64,000 bases of DNA, taken from Paenibacillus solani. Lineage in GTDB: Bacteria; Bacillota; Bacilli; Paenibacillales; Paenibacillaceae. How positions within the stretch are numbered: the stretch's first letter is position 1; every line of letters starts with the position of its first letter. The translations under genes were made by a program, and so were the position numbers. Below the pieces are notes generated by a model. It searched no databases. It was not told the origin of the DNA and saw only the letters and a list, made by a program, of their open reading frames with translations. This document shows positions 16,304 to 24,914 of the stretch, piece by piece. The stretch is taken from contig NZ_LIUT01000001.1 of assembly GCF_001277345.1 (NCBI RefSeq), positions 2,164,173-2,228,172 of the forward strand, written 5' to 3'.

Positions 16304-17797
16304 ATGTCAGATTTAAACAAACAAAAAATTGTTGAGAGCGTTCCGCAACAGGGTTTTTTTGGACATCCCAAAGGGTTGTTTACGCTATTCTTCACCGAGT
16401 TTTGGGAACGATTTTCCTACTATGGAATGAAAGCAATCCTTCTTTATTATATGTATTACGAAGTGAGTAAGGGCGGACTTGGCCTGGATGATAACACGGC
16501 TCTTGCCATTGTGTCCGTCTATGGCTCACTCGTCTATATGTCCGGAATTATTGGTGGATGGTTAGCGGATCGAATATTCGGTGAGTCCAAAGCTGTGTTC
16601 TACGGCGGGATATTAATCATGCTCGGGCATATTACCTTGGCCGTCCCCGGCAGTTTGACTTTATTTTTTGTTTCCATGGTCCTGATCGTGCTCGGTACAG
16701 GTTTGCTCAAGCCTAATGTATCTAGTGTGGTAGGAGAACTATATAGTGAGCAAGATCAGCGCCGGGATGCAGGATTCAGTATATTCTATATGGGCATCAA
16801 CCTGGGGTCATTCATCGCTCCGCTCACCGTGGGAACCATCGGCATGAAGTATAATTTCCACCTGGGCTTCGGCCTCGCAGCCGTTGGTATGTTGCTAGGA
16901 TTGATCATGTTTGTCTTCACCAAGAAGCGAAACCTCGGCCTTGCAGGTACTTACGTAGCAAGTCCGCTATCACCTGAGGAACGAAAAAAAGTGTTCCGTA
17001 TCATCGGTGCCGGATCCTTGCTTCTGGCGATTATCATAGCAATTACCATTCCATTAGGTTGGTTAACATTTAATTCGCTTATCGTGATCATAGGCATTCT
17101 GGGAATTCTGATTCCAACCATATATTTCGTTGTTATGTTCCGCAGTCCACGAACCACAAGCGCTGAACGCTCTAGACTTATCGCATATATTCCGTTATTT
17201 ATTGCAGCGATTATGTTCTGGGCGATTCAAGAGCAAGGGTCAACGATCCTTGCCAATTATGCGGATAAACGGACGCAACTGGATTTTGCCGGTATTCGTA
17301 TATCTCCAACCTGGTTTCAGTCTTTGAATCCTTTATTTATTATCATTTTTGCTCCTGTATTTGCCTGGTTATGGGTGAAGCTTGGCAAACGACAACCTAC
17401 GATACCGAAGAAATTCGCCTTGGGATTATTGTTTGCCGGTTTATCTTTCCTGGTAATCCTCTTACCGGCTTATTTGGGCGGCGAGGATGCCTTGGTTAAT
17501 CCTTTGTGGCTCGTTCTTAGTTATTTCATCGTTGTTCTGGGGGAATTATGCCTGTCCCCTGTAGGACTGTCCGCTACGACAAAATTGGCACCCACTGCTT
17601 TCTCATCGCAGACCATGAGCTTATGGTTCTTATCCAATGCGGCTGCCCAAGCGATTAATGCACAAATTGTTAAATTCTATTCACCTACCACAGAGATGCT
17701 ATACTTTGGTGTCATCGGAGGGGCGGCAATCCTGCTCAGTATTGTGCTCTTCTTGTTCTCCTCGAAAATCCAGGGGTTTATGAAAGGGATACAGTAA
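16304..17797 (+). CDS. dtpT: POT-family di-/tripeptide:proton symporter
   Basis: 497 aa, within the family range. Imports di- and tripeptides with protons across the cytoplasmic membrane. The N-terminal signature FFTEFWERFSYYGMKAILLYYM carries the ExxER proton-coupling motif of the PTR2/POT family. A second signature follows (GGWLADRIFGESKAVFYGG), and FYMGINLGSFIAPL (PTR2 motif) is present. The pattern fits 14 membrane segments with the two extra helices typical of bacterial POTs. Start ATG preceded by AAGGAGGAAG. It is flanked by a perfect 17-bp terminator and transcribed alone. Since this strain makes peptide signals and probably secreted peptides, uptake of short peptides is relevant, but oligopeptide signals usually need an ABC permease, not this carrier. 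Confidence 0.95.
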   Translation: MSDLNKQKIVESVPQQGFFGHPKGLFTLFFTEFWERFSYYGMKAILLYYMYYEVSKGGLGLDDNTALAIVSVYGSLVYMSGIIGGWLADRIFGESKAVFYGGILIMLGHITLAVPGSLTLFFVSMVLIVLGTGLLKPNVSSVVGELYSEQDQRRDAGFSIFYMGINLGSFIAPLTVGTIGMKYNFHLGFGLAAVGMLLGLIMFVFTKKRNLGLAGTYVASPLSPEERKKVFRIIGAGSLLLAIIIAITIPLGWLTFNSLIVIIGILGILIPTIYFVVMFRSPRTTSAERSRLIAYIPLFIAAIMFWAIQEQGSTILANYADKRTQLDFAGIRISPTWFQSLNPLFIIIFAPVFAWLWVKLGKRQPTIPKKFALGLLFAGLSFLVILLPAYLGGEDALVNPLWLVLSYFIVVLGELCLSPVGLSATTKLAPTAFSSQTMSLWFLSNAAAQAINAQIVKFYSPTTEMLYFGVIGGAAILLSIVLFLFSSKIQGFMKGIQ

Positions 17798-17848
17798 CAG
17801 GACAGGGTCCGGATTCCGAAAACAAAAAAGAAGTCCAATTAATATCAT

Positions 17849-17905
17849 ATCCGGCATGTGATAAGCTCCCTGAGAGAACTTATCACATGCCGGATTTATT
17901 TTTTA
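17849..17905 (+). terminator. Strong terminator after dtpT
   Basis: Perfect 17-bp inverted repeat (arms 17849-17865 and 17879-17895) with a 13-base loop, followed by TTATTTTTTATT on the plus strand. Confidence 0.92.
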
Positions 17906-17980
17906 TTAAACACCTCTGATCGTTCCTGTGAGCTGGATTATCCTTAAAAAAACTAACTCCGCAGTAGCTCGTCCCGCGCT

Positions 17981-18505
17981 TCAGTCAACGCAAACCCCAG
18001 CAGATTTCTCCCCCGCCATTTCATGGGATTCTCCACGTCCTGATTGGACTGGGTCAAGCCGATTCCCCATATCCCGGTCCTGCGGGCTGGCTTCGACAAG
18101 GATGCGCTTCTTCGTCGACTTGAGATATTCGCCCAGCTTCGGATTCTGCGAAAATTTGGCTAAGCTGGCTCTTTTGACGATACCGTAACATTCTTTGTCC
18201 CAAATATCATTATCAAAATTTCGTACCGCACGCCCATAAGCTTTCATCTCCTTAGGATGCTTCGCTTTAAGAACCGACTTTAGCATTTCGTCATCATCGA
18301 ACAGCCTAGCCTTCTCAGCCATCATAAACTGCTCGGCGCAGGAGTACTCCGTTCCCTCTACTGTAAAAGGGCATATCCACCATTGGCTGAAGCAGCTTTT
18401 GTCGATGCTTCCGTCTTTAGGCGGCGTATGGCCCCAAAAGAATACGAATTTGAACGTTTCTCCCTCGTTATACGCTTTTCTTAACTCATCAAGACTGTAA
18501 ATCAT
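17981..18505 (-). CDS. NADAR-family N-glycosidase (YbiA-like)
   Basis: 174 aa. NADAR (DUF1768) proteins cleave N-glycosidic bonds of ADP-ribose-linked or ribose-linked substrates. E. coli YbiA acts on riboflavin intermediates, and others remove ADP-ribose from guanine. Family features: FKFVFFWGHTPP at the start, the EGTEYSCAEQFMMAEKARLFDD core, AYGRAVRNFDNDIWDKECYGIVKRASLAKFSQNPKLGEYL, and a closing D-R-x-G/W-N-R-L-D-P-like segment. The ATG overlaps the stop of the upstream Nudix gene by four bases (ATGA) with GGAGG before it, so the two are translationally coupled. It is the last gene of the pnuC-nadR-Nudix-NADAR set, which ties it to NAD or ADP-ribose turnover rather than to riboflavin alone. 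Confidence 0.9.
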   Translation of the reverse strand: MIYSLDELRKAYNEGETFKFVFFWGHTPPKDGSIDKSCFSQWWICPFTVEGTEYSCAEQFMMAEKARLFDDDEMLKSVLKAKHPKEMKAYGRAVRNFDNDIWDKECYGIVKRASLAKFSQNPKLGEYLKSTKKRILVEASPQDRDMGNRLDPVQSGRGESHEMAGEKSAGVCVD

Positions 18506-19395
18506 TGTGTATCCTCCAAATTTCTCCGATACAAACGGGATGGCCGATGTCCCGCATTCTCGGTGTAATGATCGGTTTCCGTCACGAGCTCAGAAACTTT
18601 GCGACGGAAAGCTGCCTTTAACAGCTCTTTATCCATAATGACCTCATAAACCTGCTGCAGTTCCGTCAAGGAAAAAAGCTTTGGCATCAAGTGCAGCGCA
18701 ATATCGGTATAATTCACTTTTCCCCGCAGCCGCTCGATAGCGCATGCTATGATCTTCGCATGGTCAAACGCTAATCCTTCATTGGAAACAATCTCGTACT
18801 CCGTGCTAGCTGATGTTGTCTTCGCTGTCATCTTCCTCGCGACGACTGCCGAAAGTTCTTCTGTTTCACTGCTTAGCTTCAGCTCGTACTCCAGCGTCTT
18901 GACGTATCCGTCCTCAAACAGCTCTTTCTGCTCCCGCAGAAGCCGATAGGATACCTTGAACCAGGCGGCGTCAGCCGCATCGTCTCCTGACTTAAGCTCC
19001 AACTTATCGCTGTTGATCAAAGCCATATAGCTACAGCTTATCACCCAGGTTCGGGGGTCGCGCCCGATATCACTGAACGTATATAATTGCTCCAGATAGA
19101 CATCCTCCACGCCGGTTTCCTCACGCAGTTCCCTAGCCGCGGCCTGATCCGTCGTTTCGGTCGGCAGAACAAATCCGCCAGGCAGCGCCCATTTGCCGAG
19201 GAAGGGATGACCTCCCCGGCGAATGAGCAGGACCCGGATCTCTTTCTCCGGCAGTCTGCGGTAGCTGTCTGCCTCTGCTTTCGTCACGGTGAAGATCACC
19301 ATATCTGTCGCCACCGAAGGTCGCTCGTAATCACCTACACGGTACTGCTCCAAAAATTCGCGTTCCGTAAGTCCATCCTTATCCAATAAATCCAC
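18502..19395 (-). CDS. Nudix hydrolase with C-terminal winged helix (NrtR-like)
   Basis: 297 aa from a GTG with GGGGG eight bases upstream. Residues ~25-150 are a Nudix domain with a fully intact box: G-x5-E-x7-R-E-L-R-E-E-T-G-V, read as GGFVLPTETTDQAAARELREETGV across residues ~73-95, so it should be catalytically able. Residues ~205-297 resemble the winged-helix domain of NrtR, the Nudix-related repressor of NAD genes. The fusion can be an ADP-ribose pyrophosphatase, an ADP-ribose-sensing repressor, or both. A repressor role fits its place in a pnuC-nadR operon preceded by a TTGTTA-A-TAACAA palindrome (21175-21187). True NrtR repressors often have a degraded Nudix box, and this one is intact, so enzymatic activity may be retained. 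Confidence 0.88.
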   Translation of the reverse strand: MDLLDKDGLTEREFLEQYRVGDYERPSVATDMVIFTVTKAEADSYRRLPEKEIRVLLIRRGGHPFLGKWALPGGFVLPTETTDQAAARELREETGVEDVYLEQLYTFSDIGRDPRTWVISCSYMALINSDKLELKSGDDAADAAWFKVSYRLLREQKELFEDGYVKTLEYELKLSSETEELSAVVARKMTAKTTSASTEYEIVSNEGLAFDHAKIIACAIERLRGKVNYTDIALHLMPKLFSLTELQQVYEVIMDKELLKAAFRRKVSELVTETDHYTENAGHRPSRLYRRNLEDTQ

Positions 19396-19419
19396 GTGAG
19401 TTGCCCCCTTGATTTTGAA

Positions 19420-20430
19420 TTAACCGTTCAGCTCTCCAAAGTAGTTTCCGTAAGGCTCGAACTTGGCTAATACTTCATCTACCTTTCGCATGCGCTCTTC
19501 CAGGCTTCCCCGCAATGTAATGTAGGGAATTCGCCGTGTCTTTAGATCCGCAATAATCTGCTTATGAAAAACATGCCGCTTCTGATCCCCACTGCGGTCC
19601 CACGTATCGTCGTATGGAATATCATCATCGCACAGGAAGAACAGATCGTAGCGCTGCGCGTTCTCCAGAGCGATTCGGGTTAATAAATCAGGAACCCGGC
19701 CGTGGTAATCCAAGGCGAACATATACGTTGTAATCGCATTGGTATCGACGAACAGATACCGCTTCGCCGCAAGCATTGCTTGCTCTTCACGCTCAATATG
19801 ACCTACCGCGATTTCATCGAATGCTTCGAGGCCGATTCTGCGGTCCACCTGATGCTCGGTCCAATAATCGCGACCGTATTCGCTCGCGAAGGTCGTGCCA
19901 TACCGCTGTGCCAGCGCTTCGGTGATCGTCGATTTTCCCGTCGACATCGCTCCAACGAAGACCACTTTCGTGATCAAGTCCCGGTACACGATATCACTTA
20001 TGAACTCCCTGTACTTATATGGATCCGAACGGACCATCGTCGCTGAGATCGGAACCCGCACGCGGGCTTCATCTACCCGCCGGTCTATTGCACCCAAAGC
20101 TAGGCCCATATGCTGTCCATAAAACTCGCTCGAGTAAAAATGTGTGACTTGCTCGCCGTTCAGCAAACCAAGTATATACTGTTCTTCCCGAATCTCATGC
20201 TCTCTGTCATCCGAATACCCATCGGGGCCGTCCCAAGCTTCAATTACCCTGACTGTCGGATAAAGCTTGCGGATCCAGTTCGCCCGGACATGAAGCGGGA
20301 TCGGGGTGACCGTCGTCTCGTATATGACTACGATCAACTCATCGACCTCTTGCAGCGCCGTTTCGATCATAAACTGATGCCCTTTGTGCAGCGGAGCAAA
20401 CTTTCCAAGTGTTAGTCCAAGTGTTTTCAT
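19420..20430 (-). CDS. nadR: NadR-like bifunctional NMN adenylyltransferase / ribosylnicotinamide kinase
   Basis: 336 aa with two domains. Residues 1 to ~160 are a nucleotidyltransferase with the signature GKFAPLHKGHQFMI and, later, ISATMVRSDPYKY, joining NMN to ATP to give NAD. Residues ~165-336 are a P-loop kinase with the Walker A GAMSTGKST, phosphorylating nicotinamide riboside to NMN. The N-terminal HTH of enterobacterial NadR is absent, so this is an enzyme and not a repressor. The ATG overlaps the stop of pnuC (ATGA) and has AAGGAGG, so import and phosphorylation of nicotinamide riboside are coupled. The downstream Nudix-type protein may replace the missing regulatory domain. Confidence 0.93.
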   Translation of the reverse strand: MKTLGLTLGKFAPLHKGHQFMIETALQEVDELIVVIYETTVTPIPLHVRANWIRKLYPTVRVIEAWDGPDGYSDDREHEIREEQYILGLLNGEQVTHFYSSEFYGQHMGLALGAIDRRVDEARVRVPISATMVRSDPYKYREFISDIVYRDLITKVVFVGAMSTGKSTITEALAQRYGTTFASEYGRDYWTEHQVDRRIGLEAFDEIAVGHIEREEQAMLAAKRYLFVDTNAITTYMFALDYHGRVPDLLTRIALENAQRYDLFFLCDDDIPYDDTWDRSGDQKRHVFHKQIIADLKTRRIPYITLRGSLEERMRKVDEVLAKFEPYGNYFGELNG

Positions 20431-21107
20431 GCCGTTACCTCCTTGGCTCCTTTATTCCAAATGTAATATCCATATACTGCGTTGACCAGGTACGCGCTCC
20501 ACATCACGATCATCATTAAGCCTTCACTGCTCCCCTCGAGCATCCGAATCACCCACAGCAGCACCGTAAACAAATTCAACACAATATAGACCAACCATTG
20601 TTCCTTGAATCTTCGTACCATTAAGAAAGTCGCCACAATGGATAGTACGGTAGTAGTGGCATCAATGTAAGGCGAGTTCTGTCCCGGAATGAACGAAAGC
20701 CCAAATCCCAGCAGCAAACATCCTATTACACAGACCATCCCAACTAGGAACAGTCTTCTTAGATCCATCTGGCGCATGGTCAGCTTACCGTCTTCTTGGC
20801 GGTTATTTTTCCACATGTAAAAGCCAATAACATTCATAGGAACGAAGAATAGCAAATTCAGCATGACCTCTCCAAACAAACCGTTAATATAGGCCAAATA
20901 TGCATAACCAACGGTATTATACATGCCGAAAACATAGCTCATCAGGTTGCCCTTCGCAGCAAGCACGACGCATAGCACTCCAGTAATAAAAACCGTAAAT
21001 CCGAATAAAGAGTCCCTAGATATCACCGTGAATCCAACAGCGATCGAGGTAAACAGTACTAACCACGCGATTTCGAACAGATTCCAGCTGCCCGCAACCT
21101 TCTTCAC
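20427..21107 (-). CDS. pnuC: PnuC nicotinamide riboside transporter
   Basis: 226 aa from the GTG at 21107, with GAGGGG seven bases upstream; the 22 extra codons back to 21173 are polar and lack a site. Seven or so hydrophobic segments with the PnuC pattern: an aromatic-rich LFEIAWLVLF near the start, MYNTVGYAYLAYINGLFGEVMLNLLFFVPMNVIGFYMWKNN in the middle, and MWSAYLVNAVYGYYIW at the end. PnuC facilitates diffusion of nicotinamide riboside, which is then trapped by phosphorylation by NadR, encoded next with a 4-base overlap. It is the first gene of the NAD-salvage operon. The palindrome at 21175-21187 lies about 70 bases before the start and is the obvious candidate control site. Confidence 0.92.
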   Translation of the reverse strand: MKKVAGSWNLFEIAWLVLFTSIAVGFTVISRDSLFGFTVFITGVLCVVLAAKGNLMSYVFGMYNTVGYAYLAYINGLFGEVMLNLLFFVPMNVIGFYMWKNNRQEDGKLTMRQMDLRRLFLVGMVCVIGCLLLGFGLSFIPGQNSPYIDATTTVLSIVATFLMVRRFKEQWLVYIVLNLFTVLLWVIRMLEGSSEGLMMIVMWSAYLVNAVYGYYIWNKGAKEVTA

Positions 21108-21174
21108 TTTGCATCCCCTCGACTTTCTCCACTCATTTGCAGAGTAAAAAACACAATCACCACTTAGTATCATT

Positions 21175-21187
21175 TTGTTAATAACAA
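21175..21187. promoter_or_regulatory. Candidate operator upstream of pnuC
   Basis: Perfect palindrome TTGTTA-A-TAACAA, followed by a partial half-site (ATTGTTAC). It is placed where an NrtR-type repressor or activator would bind. The protein encoded at 18502-19395 is the proposed partner. Confidence 0.4.
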
Positions 21188-21370
21188 ATTGTTACTATCA
21201 AATTTAACAGAAAAGCCTGCGAAGAGCAAGTGTATTCTTCCTCTTAATGCAGGACGGTTCTTATTAATGGGTGATGCTCGTTATGGTATGGGATATAGGC
21301 AAAGTATGTAATCCACGGATTGCGAGCAGTTTCATGTCCTAGTATCAGCGTTAACTCAACGGTCTTTTAA

Positions 21371-22585
21371 TCAGTATTCTCGAGCTTCGTCGAACCACGA
21401 TTGAGCCATCTCTTCCGTTATAGGCTGACCTATCAGGTGATCGGATTGGCTGAGTTGCCACACTGCCTCACCAAGATCTTCTCTTTCGGTGGTTTCGATG
21501 CCCTTGAGATTGTTGAAGCGTATGGTGAAAGCGGTAATGGCTGCCTCGGCATCAGCAAGGCTACGGGCCTGAGCCAGGGAATTCTGTGCATCGTTGTAAG
21601 CTTCATTAGCGAGCTTGGCAAGACCTTTAGGCCAAGACGAGAATGGGCGGCCATATTCAGTCATCCACCACTCAGGCTTTCGCAATTGGCTCACTGATGC
21701 ATGACCGGTCCACGGGCGGGTTTTGGCGCGTGATTTCAGTTGCTGCCTCAGGCGCTTGCCCGTTGTCTCTTCCACATTGTATGCGATAAATCTGTCAAGC
21801 AGCGGCCATATGTCCAAGGAGGGCAAGTCCTCCAAATCAGGCATGAAGCGCAGCTCCAGATTCGTTAACCGGGTTTGACGAGCCAATAAGTTTAAGTCGC
21901 AGAAGTTTCCCCATAACCTCAGTGAGTCAAGACTGGGGAACCGATCTAGACAATCCAGTGAGATGGGCTGTCCCAGTGGCGTATTTTGCAGTGTCAGGCA
22001 CGTCACCTGGTGCAATTCACCAAGTTCGGGCAGTGTAAAAGGGGGATCATTCTTGCGCCTACTGGTACGCGGAGCTAGTGTCAGTGAATACGGCATATCG
22101 CCAGTGGCCGAGAAGCGTAATAGATCGCCGGATACGTTCAGGCGGGTAGGTTCCTTCGGAAGTATCAAGTTTAAGTGCCCAGCGGACGGGTTCAACTCGA
22201 CATGCAAACTATGTATAATGGACTGGGTAGCATCCACCAGCGTATCGGCAGTCAGGGCCGGAGCCCACGTCATCTCTTCAATTGGACGTGTCTTCGCCCA
22301 ATCTATGAAGCCTGTGTCACTGCCCGAATAGTACAAAAATCTCGGCCAGGGCGAGCCCGCTGGCGTAGCAAAGTCCTCGAATACACTCCAATCAATGCTC
22401 GCATCAGGCGAGACGTGTAGGTCCACCTTTTTCCCAAAGTGCGACGGTCCGATCGATAGGCTGCCCACACCGGGCCGAATGACAAGAGTGTGACTGTGAG
22501 GACCCGTCAAGTCAATGGGATAAGAGCCATTTTCTTTAATAGAAGCAGAGGTGCGGGCTTGGTTATCATTTGGCACTTCCGTCAT
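21371..22585 (-). CDS. Protein of unknown function with leucine-rich-repeat-like segment
   Basis: 404 aa, no signal peptide or membrane segment. The N-terminal half is rich in beta-type residues and prolines. Residues ~190-270 contain repeats spaced like LRRs (CLTLQNTPLGQPISL, LDRFPSLDSLRLWGN, LTNLELRFMPDLEDLPSL). The C-terminal ~130 residues are helical with many Ala, Gln and Glu. Base composition is GC-richer than the genes immediately left and right, which hints at separate acquisition. It stands at the left edge of a run of immunity-type genes and may belong to it. The ribosome binding site is poor (AAAGG touching the ATG), so the true start is uncertain. I do not recognise the family. 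Confidence 0.65.
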   Translation of the reverse strand: MTEVPNDNQARTSASIKENGSYPIDLTGPHSHTLVIRPGVGSLSIGPSHFGKKVDLHVSPDASIDWSVFEDFATPAGSPWPRFLYYSGSDTGFIDWAKTRPIEEMTWAPALTADTLVDATQSIIHSLHVELNPSAGHLNLILPKEPTRLNVSGDLLRFSATGDMPYSLTLAPRTSRRKNDPPFTLPELGELHQVTCLTLQNTPLGQPISLDCLDRFPSLDSLRLWGNFCDLNLLARQTRLTNLELRFMPDLEDLPSLDIWPLLDRFIAYNVEETTGKRLRQQLKSRAKTRPWTGHASVSQLRKPEWWMTEYGRPFSSWPKGLAKLANEAYNDAQNSLAQARSLADAEAAITAFTIRFNNLKGIETTEREDLGEAVWQLSQSDHLIGQPITEEMAQSWFDEAREY

Positions 22586-22600
22586 CCTTTCTTTTTTAAA

Positions 22601-22726
22601 CTATTCTTCATATTCTTTATGATCTACTAACATAACTTCATTTACCCAGTCATCAAATGAGTTGAATTCTCGTGTTCTTGGCCACTTTGCGGGTCTATAA
22701 CTAGCATATCTACCATAAATACTCAT
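22601..22726 (-). CDS. Possible 41-aa ORF or gene remnant
   Basis: Short ORF from the ATG at 22726 to TAG at 22601, between the LRR-like gene and the Imm10-like gene. It encodes MSIYGRYASYRPAKW near its start and an acidic end (VDHKEYEE). No ribosome binding site is visible. It could be the surviving end of a toxin or immunity gene or a spurious frame. The codon content looks coding-like (acidic, aromatic, no low-complexity run), which is the only positive evidence. Confidence 0.3.
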   Translation of the reverse strand: MSIYGRYASYRPAKWPRTREFNSFDDWVNEVMLVDHKEYEE

Positions 22727-22751
22727 AATGAATGAATACTTTTAAGGTTTT

Positions 22752-23141
22752 TTATGAATATGGTACGGAAGTAATTTCTATCTCTTGATCTACATTAAGC
22801 TTATTAAAATGACTTATTAAGGCGTTATACCTTTCTTCATCTATATCATATTCAATGTTTATAGAATCATCTACGCCAAGTGATCTTGCCGTCTCTTCAG
22901 ATAAATAGATGGAAATTAACTTTTGACTAAGTGTTATCCTTAATATCCCACCATACTCAGACCTATTTTCACTATTAAGAGTTATATGAACCTTATTCAG
23001 CATAGGTATGTCTTCATTATATAAGGACTTTTGAAATAACACATATTCATGGGTCTCAAATTCCTCATCTGCAAATCCAATTAACAACGTCTCGTCCTCA
23101 ACACCAAAATAAACAAATGAGGTTTTTAGTAATATTGACAC
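22752..23141 (-). CDS. Imm10-like immunity protein
   Basis: 129 aa from a GTG with GAGGAG seven bases upstream. The sequence pattern fits the Imm10 family of polymorphic-toxin immunity proteins: an early VYFGVEDETLLIGFADEEFETHEYVLFQKSL segment, a central N-rich beta region (HITLNSENRSEYGG), and a late ARSLGVDDSINIEYDI segment that resembles the family end. Such proteins bind and neutralise a cognate toxin domain delivered by contact-dependent or secreted systems. No toxin gene lies next to it. It belongs to a run of immunity-like genes (22.7-33.1 kb), which suggests protection against toxins of neighbours (orphan immunity). Family assignment is from memory of the pattern, not a search. Confidence 0.65.
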   Translation of the reverse strand: MSILLKTSFVYFGVEDETLLIGFADEEFETHEYVLFQKSLYNEDIPMLNKVHITLNSENRSEYGGILRITLSQKLISIYLSEETARSLGVDDSINIEYDIDEERYNALISHFNKLNVDQEIEITSVPYS

Positions 23142-23171
23142 TTACTTACTCCTCTCTCACTATAGACTCAA

Positions 23172-24821
23172 TCAACTTACAAGAGCCAGCAGTTTCGAAA
23201 AAATAACCCTTAGTTCGAGCTCCGTCTGCCCTGATTTAACGGCTTTTCCCAGCTTTGTACGGCTTCCGAAAATGCGGTATAGAACCTGTTCCCGTTCATA
23301 TATTTCTTTAGACAGCAGCGCTTGAAGTAGTGCTTCAGCTACCTCGACCCGATCGATTACGAAGTTGTTCACGGGTCTAGCTTCATCATTTCCTGCAAGC
23401 AGAATGTCCACCAAGACCGTCATGAGCTCCGGCTCTACACCGTGTGCATCAATAAAGACCTCAGCATAACTATCCTGTATCATTTGGTGCTCCGTATCTA
23501 CCATCTCCATATAACGAGAGAGGAGTGACAAATATTCCCTGCTATAAAGTCCCAGGCCGAGTACCGCATAGGTGCCAGGCATAACTGACTTTTCACTCGG
23601 TTCTGTGTCCTTGTACCACGCATAGCGTTCCATAGTGGTGTTCGCGTACACAGCTAACTTAGGATAAAGGGCGGGATATGTAAGGGCTACTGCGAAAAAC
23701 TGATGAAGACCTGATTTAGCCATTTTTTTAAGAGGTAGATAGTTCTTTTGTTTGCTTTTCAGCTTCAGATTATATTCCTTTGGGAATCCTTTCTGCAGCA
23801 ATTCCGTAATTTGATCCAACGCTTCTCCATATGCTGCTTCCTCCTCAGCCAAAATCCGCACTTCAATGGTTTGAGTAATATCATTATTATGAATTTCTGC
23901 ACGGCTCCCTTTATATACTGGAGCGAATTTACCGCTCCCCCGTCGGATATAATCTGCTGCCTGTTTTGAACCAAGCTGGACTGCTAATTTCAAATAGCGC
24001 TCCCGAGTATCCGGTTTCGACTTTCCTATTTGCAGAGCAGCATAGACAAAAAATGAAAGTTGATCTTCATTCGGATTCATAAGAGACATACCCTCTTTGG
24101 GTGTCCAGTCCATATCATAGCTGTCTGCACGCATAAAATAGCGAGGAAGATAAACATTCTGTATCCAATCATCCATAGCTGAAGTATACTGACCAATCCA
24201 TTCATTCAAGCGTTCCCTGTTACTTCTGAGCTTGTCGGATAAATGCCGGATTAAGGGGTCAACCACTTCTTCTTCCTGCTTCATAAGATCAGGGTTCATC
24301 AAATGACGAGAAAAGAAAAACTGGTCACTCACACTCGGCAATACTGGAAGATCAGGCATGATGTCGGATGATATAAACTTCTCTATTGATTGGCGGAGTT
24401 GGTTCAGCTTCTCATTATTTACGAGCTGATCGCAAATCTTTATGTCCTCGTCTTCCATTTCAAAGGAAAGTACGATCTGGAATCGGTAATCAAAGAAACG
24501 AGGTCCCAGTTTATCCGATAGAAAGAACTCCTCCATTCGCTTGTGTAATGCAGGATAAAGCTCAGATCTAATCAGTTCATCCGTGAGTTCGGCAATATAA
24601 GGACCTGCTTCGATCGTATAAGAGCTATCAATCCAATCAAGCGGTTCTTCAACATCAATATGTATTTTTCCGTCACGCCAAGCTACCTGGAGATAATCCT
24701 TTACTCCAACCTGAAGCGGACTTTGGCCTATGAACTCATTTATTCTTACGCTCTCTTTGTTGTATATGATCATCAGCTCGTTCCACACATCGTCTAAAAA
24801 CCTCTGTACAGCTGCGTCCAT
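23172..24821 (-). CDS. Protein of unknown function (DUF6138-like)
   Basis: 549 aa, soluble and mostly helical. The N-terminal ~250 residues start MDAAVQRFLDDVWNELMIIYNKE and contain repeated acidic helices. The C-terminal half includes two or three helical repeats around LLQKGFPKEYNLKLKSKQKN, VYANTTMERYAWYKDTEPS, and VAEALLQALLSKEIYEREQVLYRIFG. The overall pattern recalls DUF6138 proteins of Paenibacillus and Bacillus, which often occur in toxin-immunity neighbourhoods. AGGAGGAGC before the ATG supports the start. It lies 30 bases after the gap to the Imm10-like gene and 93 bases from the ADP-ribosylglycohydrolase, all on one strand, so the cluster may be one operon. No catalytic motif is visible. 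Confidence 0.65.
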   Translation of the reverse strand: MDAAVQRFLDDVWNELMIIYNKESVRINEFIGQSPLQVGVKDYLQVAWRDGKIHIDVEEPLDWIDSSYTIEAGPYIAELTDELIRSELYPALHKRMEEFFLSDKLGPRFFDYRFQIVLSFEMEDEDIKICDQLVNNEKLNQLRQSIEKFISSDIMPDLPVLPSVSDQFFFSRHLMNPDLMKQEEEVVDPLIRHLSDKLRSNRERLNEWIGQYTSAMDDWIQNVYLPRYFMRADSYDMDWTPKEGMSLMNPNEDQLSFFVYAALQIGKSKPDTRERYLKLAVQLGSKQAADYIRRGSGKFAPVYKGSRAEIHNNDITQTIEVRILAEEEAAYGEALDQITELLQKGFPKEYNLKLKSKQKNYLPLKKMAKSGLHQFFAVALTYPALYPKLAVYANTTMERYAWYKDTEPSEKSVMPGTYAVLGLGLYSREYLSLLSRYMEMVDTEHQMIQDSYAEVFIDAHGVEPELMTVLVDILLAGNDEARPVNNFVIDRVEVAEALLQALLSKEIYEREQVLYRIFGSRTKLGKAVKSGQTELELRVIFSKLLALVS

Positions 24822-24914
24822 ACCGCTCCTCCTCTATGCTAAAAATACTTCTTTCAAAATAGAAATTTGAGCCAGTTTTCATCGCGCTATATGAAGATGC
24901 TACCCAACTGTTTT

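Noticed and set aside
21108..21370. NAD-type riboswitch in front of pnuC
   Set aside because: Apart from the protein-type palindrome I found no paired aptamer-like elements; a covariance search would be needed to claim one.
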